Source: Gordionus sp. m RMFG-2023
Taxonomy: Eukaryota; Nematomorpha; Gordioida; Chordodea; Parachordodidae
Direction of reading: 5' to 3'
Assembly (NCBI RefSeq): GCF_954871325.1
Contig: NC_088776.1
Coordinates: 10,726,052 to 10,790,051 of the forward strand
Length of the DNA: 64,000 nt
Part shown: piece by piece, positions 49,265 to 61,202 of the stretch
How the letters are laid out: each line of letters opens with the position of its first letter
Position numbering within the stretch: position 1 is the stretch's first letter
Position numbers and translations under genes: made by a program
The notes under the pieces: generated by a model
Databases searched by the model: none
What the model saw: the letters and a program-made list of their open reading frames with translations, nothing else
Told to the model about the DNA's origin: nothing

Positions 49265-50450
49265 GGCGGGCGAAAGTATCGCGCTATTTTTAGTAGCGGT
49301 AGCTAATAACGAGCTACTTTAGAGATAGCAGTAAGGCACTCCTCTTTAGAAAGTAGCTAAGTATTTTAATATTATATTATATTCTTTAAATTGTTTATAG
49401 TTCAAAATCTGTATCATAAATAATAAATCTAATTTATCATGTATCTTAAAATATTAAATGCAAGAAGAGAATTTTGAGACAGAGGATAACCACATAATTT
49501 CATTATAAAATTATATTCTGAAATTACCTTTTCTCTCAAATTTAGATGCATAAGCGAAGAACAATATTATTCAATAAATCAAGTAGCTTCAAACAAAATA
49601 AACAAGTAAAGGTAAGAAAGATATTATTCATATATTTAATAAAATTATAATTTGCCTTCTTAAATTTAAATGCCACATCTAAAACTTCTGACAGATTGGA
49701 AATTTCTCGATCAAAAAGATCAAATTTAAAATTAATTTGAATAATCCTACAATAAATTAACTTATAAAATGATGATCAATTTTATAATAGATACATTTCG
49801 GCCAATTTCCTTCGTCAATTATTCCTTATTTAACAATCTGATTACATTGACAGAAGTGTTTGAACGAAAGAACGCTAAAAATAGGAGTATTGACATTTTT
49901 TATAATGTGTACGAATTGAATGAGAACAAAATATGAAAATGTTGTTTAAGTATTTTATGCTCTTATAATAAGAGTTTCTATTCGAGAACAACGGCGAACC
50001 CTGTATATAAGTATAATAAAAATTGTATATCCATCTAGATTCATTTAAGAAGTATCTTTTAGCAACTCTGATAAAAATACATAAATGATCTTTGATAAAT
50101 CTATTTTAATTATAAAATTAGATATTACATTGTCCTCACTACTGTTTAACGATTAAGGTATAAGATTTATACTTTTTATTATCAAAAGGAATAAATAATA
50201 AATATATTTGACATTTTTAGTCATATATTTATATCAATATTTTTACATATTGAATTTGACATGTTAATTTTATGACATAGATTAGATATTAAATTTATGT
50301 GAAGTAACGTAAAAAGTAGCGAAAGCTGCTATTTTAAAAAATGGGTAGCTAATAACGAACAACTTTTTTGAAAAAAACAGATAACGCGCTACATTCTTTT
50401 TTTTTGCCAAATATTGTTAGCGTTAAGTAGCGTTTAACAACATTAGCCAT
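49265..50450. repeat. Probable degraded DNA element with AGTAGC/GCTAC-rich ends
   Basis: Both ends carry GGTAGCTAATAACGA (49305 and 50342) within sequence rich in GTAGC, CGCTA and GCTACTTT. The right end reads GTTAAGTAGCGTTTAACAAC, like ends of hAT-type non-autonomous elements. The 1 kb between is AT-rich without a coding signal. Similar patches lie at 3660-3790, 36590-36700 and 45680-45775. Confidence 0.4.
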
Positions 50451-50700
50451 GAGGATGATTTTCATGTCCAATTCTTTATATAAGTGATTAGAATATCATG
50501 TCCAAATAGTCTACTAAAAGTGTATTAGCTTCAATGTCTAACCCATTGTTTTAGACACGTTTGTATCCAAAAATATAATAAAGAAATGATAAAAACTATT
50601 TACAACAGGAGTAAACCAATGAAGATAACGGCAAAATGAGGGTATGGGGGTGGGCTAAATCCCTCATAAAATGTGGCTGCTAGAAAAAAATTGTTTATGA

Positions 50701-50862
50701 GACCTCAGCATCGCCAGTCAGCTTCTAGCAAAAGATTGTTTGAAAAACAATCGTCGACTGGATGAACTGGCTAGGGCTGACAAAATTTTAGTGGTTACTT
50801 TTTTGAAAAATAACGAAAGGATTCTAAATTGGCAAAATTCGAAAACTTTAATAATAAAATAA
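50701..50862 (+). other. Short open frame with protein-like composition, unassigned
   Basis: 53 codons, starting right after a stop at 50698, read SQLLAKDCLKNNRRLDELAR, then ADKILVVTFLKNNERILNWQ. The composition is balanced and charged, unlike chance AT-rich frames nearby. No Met, no clear acceptor, no recognised domain. The DNA also forms a GATTGTTT/AAACAATC hairpin. It could be an exon remnant or a transposon piece. Confidence 0.25.
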
Positions 50863-51086
50863 AGAAATAAGAGTTTCCTAAAAATAAAAAAATATGTTAG
50901 AAATTTTGAAAAAAATCTAAATAGCTTGTTCAATTTTTTTTGTTAAATTTGTAAAAGTTCTTGAATTTAAAAAAATGAATACAGTTCTGGAAGTGAAAAA
51001 GTGCTCTTATAAAATGTGCGAGGAAATAGGTTGGGTTTTCAGGGATTTTATTATTTAAAAAAATTTCCGTGATTTAGGCGAAATTT

Positions 51087-51320
51087 CTATTGACGCCCAT
51101 TAATTTTTTGGAAGGGCCCGTCACTCCTAATTATCATTCTAAAGTCATTTACCACGGCGTGACCCAGCTTGACCCGATCGATCACGAAGTTACGGGTTTT
51201 ACAGCCCTCGCCCACCTCTATCCTACACCCTGACTGGGTAAGAAATGATTGAGCCCTGCATGTATGGATGTGGAAGACCGAGATCCTCTTAATCCGCCCC
51301 GCCTCTTGGACATGCATACA
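51087..51320. other. GC-rich island, open on both strands, unassigned
   Basis: About 230 bp is near half G+C in a region otherwise mostly A+T. The minus strand is open for 76 codons (including GCRIEVGEGCKTRNFVIDRV and KLGHAVVNDFRMIIRSDGPF). The plus strand is open for about 40 codons (VIYHGVTQLDPIDHEVTGFT). I recognise neither. A decayed gene fragment, a repeat or an exon of an unseen gene are all possible. Confidence 0.3.
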
Positions 51321-51830
51321 TTTTTTTAAATTTGGTGGACCTGATTGACAAAAATAAATTCGATTTTGTTGGAGGGGTACCAGTCCATGGGATATTATAT
51401 ATATTTTTTCTTATATATATATATTCTATTTGCGAAATAAGTATTTATCTGTTGAGCTTGAAAATTAATTAAGGTCACAGAAGGTTCCTCATATTTTATA
51501 TATATATTAGTTCACCTTTACACTATAACTTATATTAAAATTGATGTATATATAAGCATAATATATAAATATTGACATTTACATTACAGATTACACTACT
51601 ATACCGAAATAAATTAGCAGGTGAAAATATTTTAAAATCACTGAATTTTACAATCTTTTTTATTGTTATTGAAAAAGGATAAGACAATAGATTTATTAAT
51701 ATTTTGTTTAAGTGTGCTGTGATTGTATAAATATTTTAAAACTTATTTTGTTTCGGTGAATTATCTGCTCAATTTTTTTTATAGTGGTATTACATTGAAA
51801 CTTCCATGAGGCGACCTCCTAAAGGTAGCT

Positions 51831-52200
51831 CAGAGGCCTGCATGGGCCAAAATTCGGGCATACCCCGTCTAACTCTAGACTGGGTGAATAAATTAAAATT
51901 TAAACCCGACCCAGCCAGAAGTTCTAAAAAATAAATATTATTAACCCAAGCCCAGTCCATAGTTATTATAAATCTAGGCACGACCGCAATATAATATAAA
52001 ACTTTTTTGCTTATATTATATTAAAAATAAATTGATTTCCTTTCTTAAAATATTCAAAAAAAAATTTAATATAAGCTAGGGCCGACATATAAAAATTTCA
52101 AATCCAATCCAGGCCTAGAGGCAATATTTCTAAAATTTTATTTTCAACCCAGTCCATGATGCGGACCTGGGCCAAGAACTAGCTGGCCCATACAGGCGTT
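51831..52200. repeat. GGCCC repeat (family 5), longest copy
   Basis: It begins CAGAGGCCTGCATGGGCC, holds AAACCCGACCCAGCC, ACCCAAGCCCAGTCC, AACCCAGTCC and GGGCCAAGAACTAGCTGGCCC, and ends CCCATACAGGCG. Further ACCC/CCAATC-rich text to about 52450 may be a second degraded copy. The minus-strand frame at 51790-51981 is repeat sequence. Confidence 0.5.
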
Positions 52201-55200
52201 TTGGGTGGTTACTTTTAGGTCAATGTGGACAGTTGATCTTGAATATTATTATATAAATTATATTTTCATAAGTATTAATTATTATTAAGATTTTGACAAG
52301 ACGATAAATAACCAAAATTAGTGTTGATTTGATAAATCGCTTTTATTGAGAAGACTCCAACGCAAATGGTTTGGAGCCCTGATCAATTTTTCGATCCAAT
52401 CTAGGTCCCAATTTTATTCTCAATCCCAACCCCTAACCCAGCTTCAAAATTGTTTATTGAAAGCATTTCTATGAGTTTTGATTAAATGAAAATCGCAAAT
52501 CGATATTTCTGATCAGGGTATCTAATTAAACAGAGCCGCAAAACGTAAATGAATCTTTATAGTTTTCCAAAACCTTACCATAACCCAGCCATTATAGGCA
52601 AATCTCAGAGAACTGAATTGTTAAATTTTTTCAAACCAGTTAAAAAAAAACTGGTTTATAAATGTTTTAAAAAATTACATTTATTTACTCTAAATTATTT
52701 AGCATAATTTGATATATTTAAAAATAGATAGTATATGGGTGTGTCTTCATTCGACGCTGTTTTGTATGATATATAATTTAGACTAAACTGCCTATAAAGT
52801 AAGAGATAAAAAAATGAAATAAAAAACAATACGTGTTAAAATTTTTTAGAACTGGATGGAAAGGAACCGTTATACTTTATAGGTTCTATAGCTTAGTTCT
52901 AGTTTAAGAGAAATTCTAATTATCGTTATATTTGAATAAAAGGCCTTATTAATAATTTTAGAATGTTAGGGAGTGGGGAGAGCTTTAAATTTGATTAAAC
53001 TTAAAGATTAAGGCAAAACCCCATTTATACTTCTACAGTGATATTAAATTATATTGGTAGATCTGCGACTCTAGTCAAGATAAAAATAGTGTTTCCTTGG
53101 AGATATTACTGAATATTTTTTCTAAGGGCATGTTATATATAAGAAAAATGGGAATCTATTATATTAATAAAAAAGAATATTTTTAAGTAAAATAAAAAAA
53201 AATTATTGTTAAATAATTTGAATTTTTTTTTTTTATAAAACGAAACCACTAATTAAAAATAACTATTTTATAAAAAAAATGGTATTATTTTAGTAATTTT
53301 ATAAAAATGTAAGGTAAGGGTATGGGGTTAGTTGGCAGGTGATACAAAAATAAATTTCAAAATATAAATTATACATATCTAAGTTCAAAAGAAATTTTAT
53401 AATGTTAATATTATAAATTTGTATTAAAATTAAATATGTAAAAAAATGTGAAAATTAAAATAATTTAATAAATTGAGCATTTTGATAATACCTTTAACAC
53501 AAGCTCAACACGCTTTAATTTTTTTGTTTAAAGAAACATAAATTTTATTATTTGATTTTTAAGAGAAGGCACTTAGATTTTTAATTATTTAATTATATAT
53601 GTATATATTATTTTTTCTTCTTTCTAAAGAAACAAGTTTCTGGTGATTTTACAATATTATACACTATTATATTTTTTTTTAAAGTACATTCGGAAAATAT
53701 AAATTTATAATATATATAATTATATAGTAATGTTTATATGATGTGTAATTTTCAATGTCAACCATATATAATTAAATCTCGATTAATTTTTTATGTATTA
53801 GAGTATTATTTTATGGAATGAGTACTCTAAGTGGAATGATAATTTTTATATTTGTTTTGGTTGGTATTATTATGTATTCTGACCTTGAATATAGGATAAA
53901 ACATTTTATCTCGACTCTGAGGAGAATGGGAATAGAAAGTAGGCAACAATTATGAAACCTTTCAAATGAGAGCTGATATTTAATATATATTCTACTATTT
54001 CCATAATAAGTGACAAAAGAAGCATAATCGTATGCGTTGGATCGGTTCAGTTTTACCAAGATTTGTGTCGGGGACATATTATTATTCTAAAAAATGATAA
54101 TAGGAAAAATATTTAAATTATTCCAAAAAATGATTTTAGGCTATGTTTCTTCCCATGACCAAGAGTCCAATATCATCAAAGTATTTGATGCGTTTCCTTG
54201 GATAAGGTTTTTCATACAAGAAGGGAAGAAGATGCACCCACCCTTAGCTCAGGAAGGGATAATTAATTTTTTATGATTTAGATAAAGAGTGAACCATTTA
54301 CTAAATTTATACATGTAGTATCTCAATTTTTTTCTTGTATTGCTTGAACATAAAAATAATTATATTATGTTATAAGAGCATGTTTTGATTATCATATTAA
54401 CCAAAATATTGTAACTAAAAATATCTTCTGATCCTATGATTTATCATACCCCAATAATATTATATATTTAATAAATTTTTAAAAAAATATTAGAAATGTT
54501 ATTATTAATCGCTGTTTAAAACAGGTATTATATCTATAGAAATTATATTACATGATATTGGGTCGTGTTTATTTAACATAAATTCTTTATGTGTACAAAA
54601 GGCCCTTTTGTTTAGCGACATGTAATTAATATATCTAATTTTACAATTACAACCTTATATGTATTAATATTTAATATAATGATAATTGTTTTTTTTATTA
54701 TGCTTATTATAATTTAAAATATAGTTCTTTCTTCTTTTTTTTTTTAACTTTTCCCATCAATCATTATAACGAATGATTAAAAATAAATATTTATTTAGTA
54801 TATACAAATACAAAATTTAATTAACCTATTTGAATAGATTTTTTGACGAGCTTCTAGAAAAAAAGATTCTTAATTCTCTGTCAAGTTCAGCCGCGTTGCG
54901 AAAGTTAAGGAATTGAATTTGGGCAGGCCAAAAATGTTTTTTATAATTGAGAAAATGGTAATATTGGTAACAACAATAAGTCATCGTGAGGAGATGATAG
55001 AACTTTCTCACGGGAGAAAATATACATAAAAGGAAAGAAATGGAAATAAAGATGGATATTTACAAAAAAACAAAAAATGAAAAAAGATGGGAAATGGTCG
55101 ATTCCAAATATGAGTTGATTTGAAGAAGGCAATTTACCCAAATTAGGTCAAATTATTCATGGTATAACATATAAATTGAAAGACTTATAATTATGTAGAC

Positions 55201-55837
55201 AAGGCCCTCGACATCGAGGATGGGGAGTAATAATGCAATAAAGTCATTAAAGTTTCATAGGTCAGTTTTGATTGTAAATTTTTAGTTTCAGTTAAACATG
55301 GTAACTCATTACTTTTGCGAGAAATTTTATTCATTATTTCATCTTTATTATTTTAAAATCTAATATTTTCCAGCACTTTAATCGAATAAGAAATTTATAT
55401 GAATAATTAATAAATTTGTATTCATAAATCTAGTTACAATTTCAAGCCCAACATTAATTAAGTGGCTGTTCATTTCAAAGGCCTTAGCTATAATTTTGTT
55501 AAAAAGGGAAGCACTGTTAGCTGAGTTTTTTCCCTTGAATTCTATCAGAGGGTTTCAAATCCATTTGTTGCGCCTTTGGCTATTTTACATCTCTTTTAAA
55601 ATATTTTATTTTTCATTTCTATTTAAATAAAAGGCTGCTTTTTTGGTGCATATCGATATAATTTTAAAAAAGCTAAATAAATAAGTAATTTAAAAATGAA
55701 TTGGAACCATCTTGCGGATTTATATTTATAGATTAACGTTAAAAAAATTTTTTTTAAGTATTTCTTTTAAATTCAAATTATTTTTATATATTAAAGTTAT
55801 TAGATAATTACCAAAATTACCAAATACTTAAATTTTG

Positions 55838-55912
55838 CGGGAGTGAGATGTCTGCGTGTAAACTAAAAAATAGCTGGAGTCTCCCGCTGATGGTGGGAGA
55901 CCTGACAACCCT
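55838..55912. repeat. Short dispersed repeat (family 6), copy 2
   Basis: It matches 15549-15655 and ends GCTGATGGTGGGAGACC, TGACAACCCTG. The reverse-strand end CAGGGTTGTCAGGTCTCCC resembles termini of small DNA elements. Confidence 0.6.
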
Positions 55913-58329
55913 GCTTATTATGTATGAAGTTCAATTTTATTAATTCCATACAAAATAATAAAATACTAAGAACTAAAAACTAAAATAAAAAATAAAAAAT
56001 AAAAAACTGAATGTTTATCTATTTTAATATGGATACGTTCGATTTTTGGATAGGGTTGCTTTAGCAACCTACACATTAAACAAATTTAAAGCATAAGTCT
56101 GAAAATGGCAAAATTTTCCGGCTCTGTTGGGTTTTCATTTTTCCCCGGCCACGCCGAATTTGCACCCGGGGGATTCCAATTTTCTAAGGTTGCCCGCACC
56201 GGTTTTATTAATCCATAAATTACTATAGGAAAAGAAAATAGTTTATGCAGTTCTAATAATTAATTTTTTTTAAAAAAAATGTATTATTAATCAAAGCAAT
56301 TGAGGATTATGTTATGAATGTAAACAATACGGAAATAAATAAATAAATTATTTTAACAAGAAAATTTATTATTTCCATTCTCTATTAACGGGCCAGGCAG
56401 TTTCACTTTTCCTCCGGGTGGCCCATTAAATTTGCCTTGTCCATCTAATTCTAGCTCAATATCTGATGGCTATGTTTTTAATGTAGTGTGGTATATAAGA
56501 TTATTTAATACTGAGTACACTGAAAAAGTAATACTAATAATTCGCTTATATTATGGTCACCAGCTGATTTGTTTTAAATGACGATTCAAACATGCCTTTT
56601 AATGTTTGACTCGACAGTGGAGTAAAAAATATAGGGTTAAATTTCTGAATATTTTCAAAAAAGGTTCAAGGAATGTTCAACTAAAGGAAATTTTTTAGTT
56701 GGATGAAATATATTTTAAAAATAAATAAGTATCTGAAGTAAGGAGTAGTAGGTTAGAGGGATATAAGTTAGGGTTATTTAAAGGTTTGAGAGATATAGGG
56801 TAGGGTTTATAATTAGTTTTTAATAAAATGTAATCCTTTTTATTAATAACCTGTCAAACCTGACAGGTCATGTGATTATAAATAGACGAAAAACTAACCT
56901 AACGTCACCATTTAAGAACAAAAACACGAATTTCTATGTTTTTAGCCGTTTAAACCAAGTTTTTAACAAAATTTTTCTTAAAATAGCAGCCCACATTTAG
57001 AAGAAACTAATATAAGTTAAAACACCTTTATGATAACGGATTTTCTACCCCAAACACTTGAAGATTAAGCCTGATTAGCGACATTTAGCCATTACCCAAC
57101 GATATTCTCCTCACCACATTAAATTTAATCGAGGAACCTGCCTAAAATATTTTTTAGATTTTTTACGATATCAAAAATAAATAAATAATGCATTGTCTAG
57201 TCCTTTGTATCAAATCTATTTTTCTTTTTTAAATACAAGATCATAACTATATATGAAATAAATATTATAATTGACGCAATTTATCTTTGTATTAAACCTT
57301 TTTGCGTTTACCTTTCCTTTTCTTTTATCCAAATAAAATCCAGTTCTAGTACAATGATTAAAAGGTAGAGTATGGAGAGAGACAATAATTTTTATAACAT
57401 TTTGAATAATTATTTTTCTGAAATTTTTTTTAAAAATAATATCAATAAAAAGCCATTATGTTAAAGGGCTTTTCGACTAATTTCCTGTTTGCTTTATAAT
57501 TATTATCAGTACACGATCATTTTAACTAATAAATTGTATAGTCGTTGCATTGATTTTAAAATCATAACCAAGCCTAATGCAAATATTACAGTTCAATATT
57601 ATTATAAATTTAATTTTGATCATTTTTTAAAACTATAAATAAATTATAAGTCACTTTTTAAATTATAATCGTAATGATATAATTAAATTTTTTTTTTTAA
57701 AAAATGATCTATTTATTTTTAATTTAACTTTTTATTTTATAATACAAATCGGTCATAATCATAAAAATGGTAAAAAAAATTATTTATCTATAATAAAATT
57801 TATGATTTCTCTACTAACGAAACAAATTTTTTTAAAATTTATTTATATCATAAAAGCGCTCTTCCTCGAGGAGACTATAGATTATGGGCGTCACTTACTA
57901 AATAAGTTTTGAATTAATGATTTGACTTCTTTCCCAAAAGCGAGAAAGGAATTTATGACATTGAATTGAAATTAAGAAATCAATATATTAATCAATTTCA
58001 AAGACTATAAAATCTTAACTTTGTCAATTCAATTTTTCATAGAATATTGGATTGATTTTTTTAAAAATAAAATCATAATTATTTTGATTTTGAAGATTAT
58101 GCAATGTTTAATGATGGCGACTAATAATTAATTAACTATTTATTTTTTTTGAATAAAAATAATTTTTTTTTAATACAATGTTTAAAATTTCTTTCTCTTT
58201 TTATTATCTAACTTTTTTGTTTTGATTTTTGATTATTTTATTTTTAACAAAAATTATTAAATAAAAAAAAGTTTTGTGAAATATTTTTATATTCTTTTTT
58301 TTAAAAAAAAATAAAATAAATAATAAAAA

Positions 58330-58375
58330 AAATAAAAAGTAATATAAAAAGTAATATAAAAAGTAATAAAAAAAA
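58330..58375. repeat. Simple tandem array, unit AAAAAGTAATAT
   Basis: Three adjacent near-identical 12-bp units about 160 bp before the start codon of the DOMON gene. Confidence 0.8.
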
Positions 58376-58535
58376 TATAATTAAAATTACATAATAAATG
58401 ATTTATTTTATTACAAAATTATCGTTTGGAAAATTTCGTCAACTTTTAAAAAATTTAAATCTCTGTATGAAAAGTTAAAATTCTATTCTTTTTTTTTAAT
58501 TTTAATTTAAATATGAAAATAATATATAAACGGAA

Positions 58536-58928
58536 ATGGAAATCAATATCATTCAAAGAGGATTCTTAAAATTATCTTGGAAATTGTTAATCTACGCGGC
58601 CATTTTATTGACAATATTCTTAAATATACTTACTGTGGCCACCGTATCTACCCCATACAAGAATGACGAAACATCGTTATTCGAATATTCGCTTTGTTTG
58701 GAAGAAAAGGGAAATGATAATTTTTTGTCTAATGAAAATAAAAAATCCGATCATTCAACATATTGCAAGATCTTGATCCATTGGAATTTTAATGATTCTC
58801 ACGTTTGGTTTGAAATGGAAGCCGAAACCTTGGGTTACATTACTTTCGGATTTTCTTCAACACCTAATTTAATCCATTCTGATGTCATAATCGCGTGGAT
58901 CACCACAAATGGAACGATATATTTTAGA
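58536..58928 (+). CDS. DBH/MOXD1-like copper monooxygenase, first coding exon (131 aa), gene incomplete
   Basis: The exon starts at Met and ends at TTTTAGA/GTAAAT with phase 0. Residues about 15-38 (LLIYAAILLTIFLNILTVAT) form a hydrophobic signal or anchor segment. From about residue 73, ILIHWNFNDSHVWFEMEAET, LGYITFGFSS, LIHSDVIIAWITTNGTIYFR is a DOMON domain in the form found at the N-terminus of dopamine-beta-hydroxylase and MOXD1 relatives (WxxxxxxVxFxxxAxTxGYxGFGFS, DxVIxxV). The copper-binding catalytic domains should follow in later exons, but no second exon was found before the window ends, so intron 1 would exceed 5 kb. A stand-alone DOMON protein remains possible. Confidence 0.75.
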
Positions 58929-59162
58929 GTAAATATTTGTCGATATAATAATTAATTCAGATAACTTTCTTAATGTATAGTTTAGTTAGTATCTTTGTAC
59001 GGTTTTCTGGAGCGGGCCATTTAGAGGCTATTAGCAGGATTAAAAAAATTTTAAATATAATTTCAGTTTTACCCTTTTTTATCATGCTTTTTTTTCAATT
59101 TAGTTATTTTAATATTTTTTTATAGTCATATATTTTAAAATTTATCGAAAACAAAATAATTA

Positions 59163-59350
59163 GTGTTGTTAAACTACTCGATTAGAGTATATTTTAAAAA
59201 ACGGCTAATTCACTATTTTATCCAGGAAAATATTATGAAAGCTTAAGATTGTCATTGAGATCACAAAGGTTTGGACATCAATTAGTGAAATTTTGAGGTT
59301 TGTAATATTTTCTGGCTAAAATATTGAGTTAATAATCTTTTTAACAACAC
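59163..59350. mobile_element. MITE family 1, copy in the presumed intron of the DOMON gene
   Basis: It starts GTGTTGTTAAACTACTCG and ends TAATCTTTTTAACAACAC. The body has TTATCCAGGAAAATATTATG and AAGGTTTGGACATCAATTAG. A TA precedes it; TG follows. The terminal repeats are more diverged than in the hAT-nested copies. Confidence 0.8.
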
Positions 59351-61049
59351 TGAAATTAATATTTTAAGATCAAAATAGGCTTAAAACATATTTGTGAAAA
59401 TTGTAAAAACTTTGTCATTAGGCTTCCTTAAAGTTTTAAATTGAGATTGAAACAAGTTTTGGACCGACCTATATAAAATATATTCATATAGTAGTTATTT
59501 TTTGGCGGGGAAAAGTGTAGGTAGGGATGTAACTTTATTATATTTAGATTTTGATATTTATGATAACTTTCAAATTTTTTTTAATAGGGAGGATCTCCCC
59601 TTGTCTACGCCTACATTTAATTTAGTTATAATTGGTATTTTAATCATCTGATCTGATGATTCATTATAAACCCTTCATTAATGGTCCAGCAATTATTAAA
59701 ACCGATATAAAACATAACTTACGTTTGATCTTAAATAACTTGGTTAACCGATGACCTTTCTCTATTTATACCATCCCATGTTTTGGCATTAACTAATACC
59801 TCTGAGTGGAGACTAAATAAATCACACTATATTAAATTATTATGCATATAGCTGACTAATCCCTTCATTTGCGATTCTGCTGATTATTAAAGAGGTAGCA
59901 TAAGGAATATTGTCTATATAAAAAAGATAAAACTCATTGCTATTATTCAAAATAGAAGGTGTAATGAATGATAAGAAAACAGAGGTTTAAATGTCAAAAT
60001 TGTTCAACTTTTGTTTGTAACGATCAGTATGTTTTATAATATAATCCTCGTGGTTACAAAATAATGATTAAGACAAGGTACCAAATTTTTTAAAACAGCA
60101 CTAGCTCTTTAATAATTATCTTATCAAATAAAATATAGAAAATTAATATTTTAAAATATCAGCAATGTTGATATGTGTAAAATTTTTGGACCTCTTTGAA
60201 ATATTTCCCGAGATAATAGATGTTGAAAAATTGCCGAAAAATTTACTCCACATTTACTAGTTTGGGATTTGTTTTTCTTTACTCTATGGGGTATAATGTG
60301 GTCCTCTAGTTTAGTAACCTGGCTATTTCCTTATATGTTCTTACTATATATACAAAAATATGACTCGGATCGAACATTTGCATTATTCGTATTCGAATCA
60401 TATTTATATTTATATTTAGAATTGAATAATTGTATTACTCAATGTCGTACGAATATAAAACATTATTTAATTTGATTCGAGAATATTCGATTAGATAATT
60501 AAATTAAAGTAAATTCTATATTTTAAAAAAATGAGGAAAAAAATCAGAATATGAAAAAATTTAATATAAAAATTTTTTTTCAGACTCTGGAAAAATTAGA
60601 TTATTAAAATTTAAAAAGTTATATTAGATGTGGAAATAAAGTTAAAAAAATTTAATGTTCTGTTGGTTAAAAAAATATTTACAAATAATTTTAAATATTT
60701 ATGAATAAGTTTTAATATTTACAAATTGTTTTGTGTCGTATTTACGATAAATTTTGAATAATACGAAGTATTTCAAAAAATACTAATAATTTCGAATAAT
60801 TCAATTTAATAATGGATAAAAAATTATTCGAAGAAAAATATTTTTTTCAATTCGAAAATACGAATCTAATATCGAATAATCCGTTTTAGGTATAGTTTTT
60901 ACCAAGATATTCTTAAATTCTTAATCGGTGGCATAAAAACCACCATAGAAGAGCACTTCAATCAGGCCTTTTTAGGGCTCCGCGTGAAAAAAAAATTGTG
61001 ATCATTACCTAAAGCAAATACCCTTTTGTGAAAGAAAAATATTTGAAAA

Positions 61050-61202
61050 GATATTATGTAAGCCTGATGATTTTGCTCATAGATGGCAGAAAAGTTTTGG
61101 CTTTTATTCGCCATATCTTGAGGCTTGCACAATATTATTATGGCTAAAATTTTATTCTGGCCGTTTTTAAAAATCGACCCAAATCGTGCTTTTTAACAAC
61201 AC
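61050..61202. mobile_element. MITE family 1, copy lacking the left end
   Basis: It has TATTATGTAAGCCTGATGAT, TTTTGCTCATAGATGGCAGA, TCTTGAGGCTTGCACAATAT and the end GTGCTTTTTAACAACAC. Confidence 0.7.

Larger units (their letters stand above)
52201..58535. other. AT-rich intergenic sequence
   Basis: No supported gene. It contains a degenerate MITE family 2 copy at about 52739-52870, a small repeat at 55838-55912, GGCCC-like patches at about 56120-56210 and 56385-56445, and a simple tandem array at 58330-58375. Open frames at 53811-54077, 54094-54276 and 54826-55141 are short, lack motifs and lack splice support. Confidence 0.45.

Noticed and set aside
51230-51300. Similarity to 5S rRNA (CACCCTGA, GGATGTGGAAGACCG)
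   Set aside because: Spacing between the two words is about 25 nt too short and the internal element is missing; likely coincidence.
51824-51890. tRNA-like box A (GGTAGCTCAGAGG)
   Set aside because: No matching box B (GGTTCGANTCC) or cloverleaf stems downstream; it is the start of a GGCCC repeat.
53811-54276. Divergent pair of short open frames (88 and 60 codons)
   Set aside because: No recognised motif, no splice context, and composition like neighbouring non-coding sequence.
60899-61005. Protein-like stretch (DILKFLIGGIKTTIEEHFNQ) as exon 2 of the DOMON gene
   Set aside because: No similarity to the sequence that follows the DOMON domain in DBH/MOXD1 proteins and no clear splice sites.
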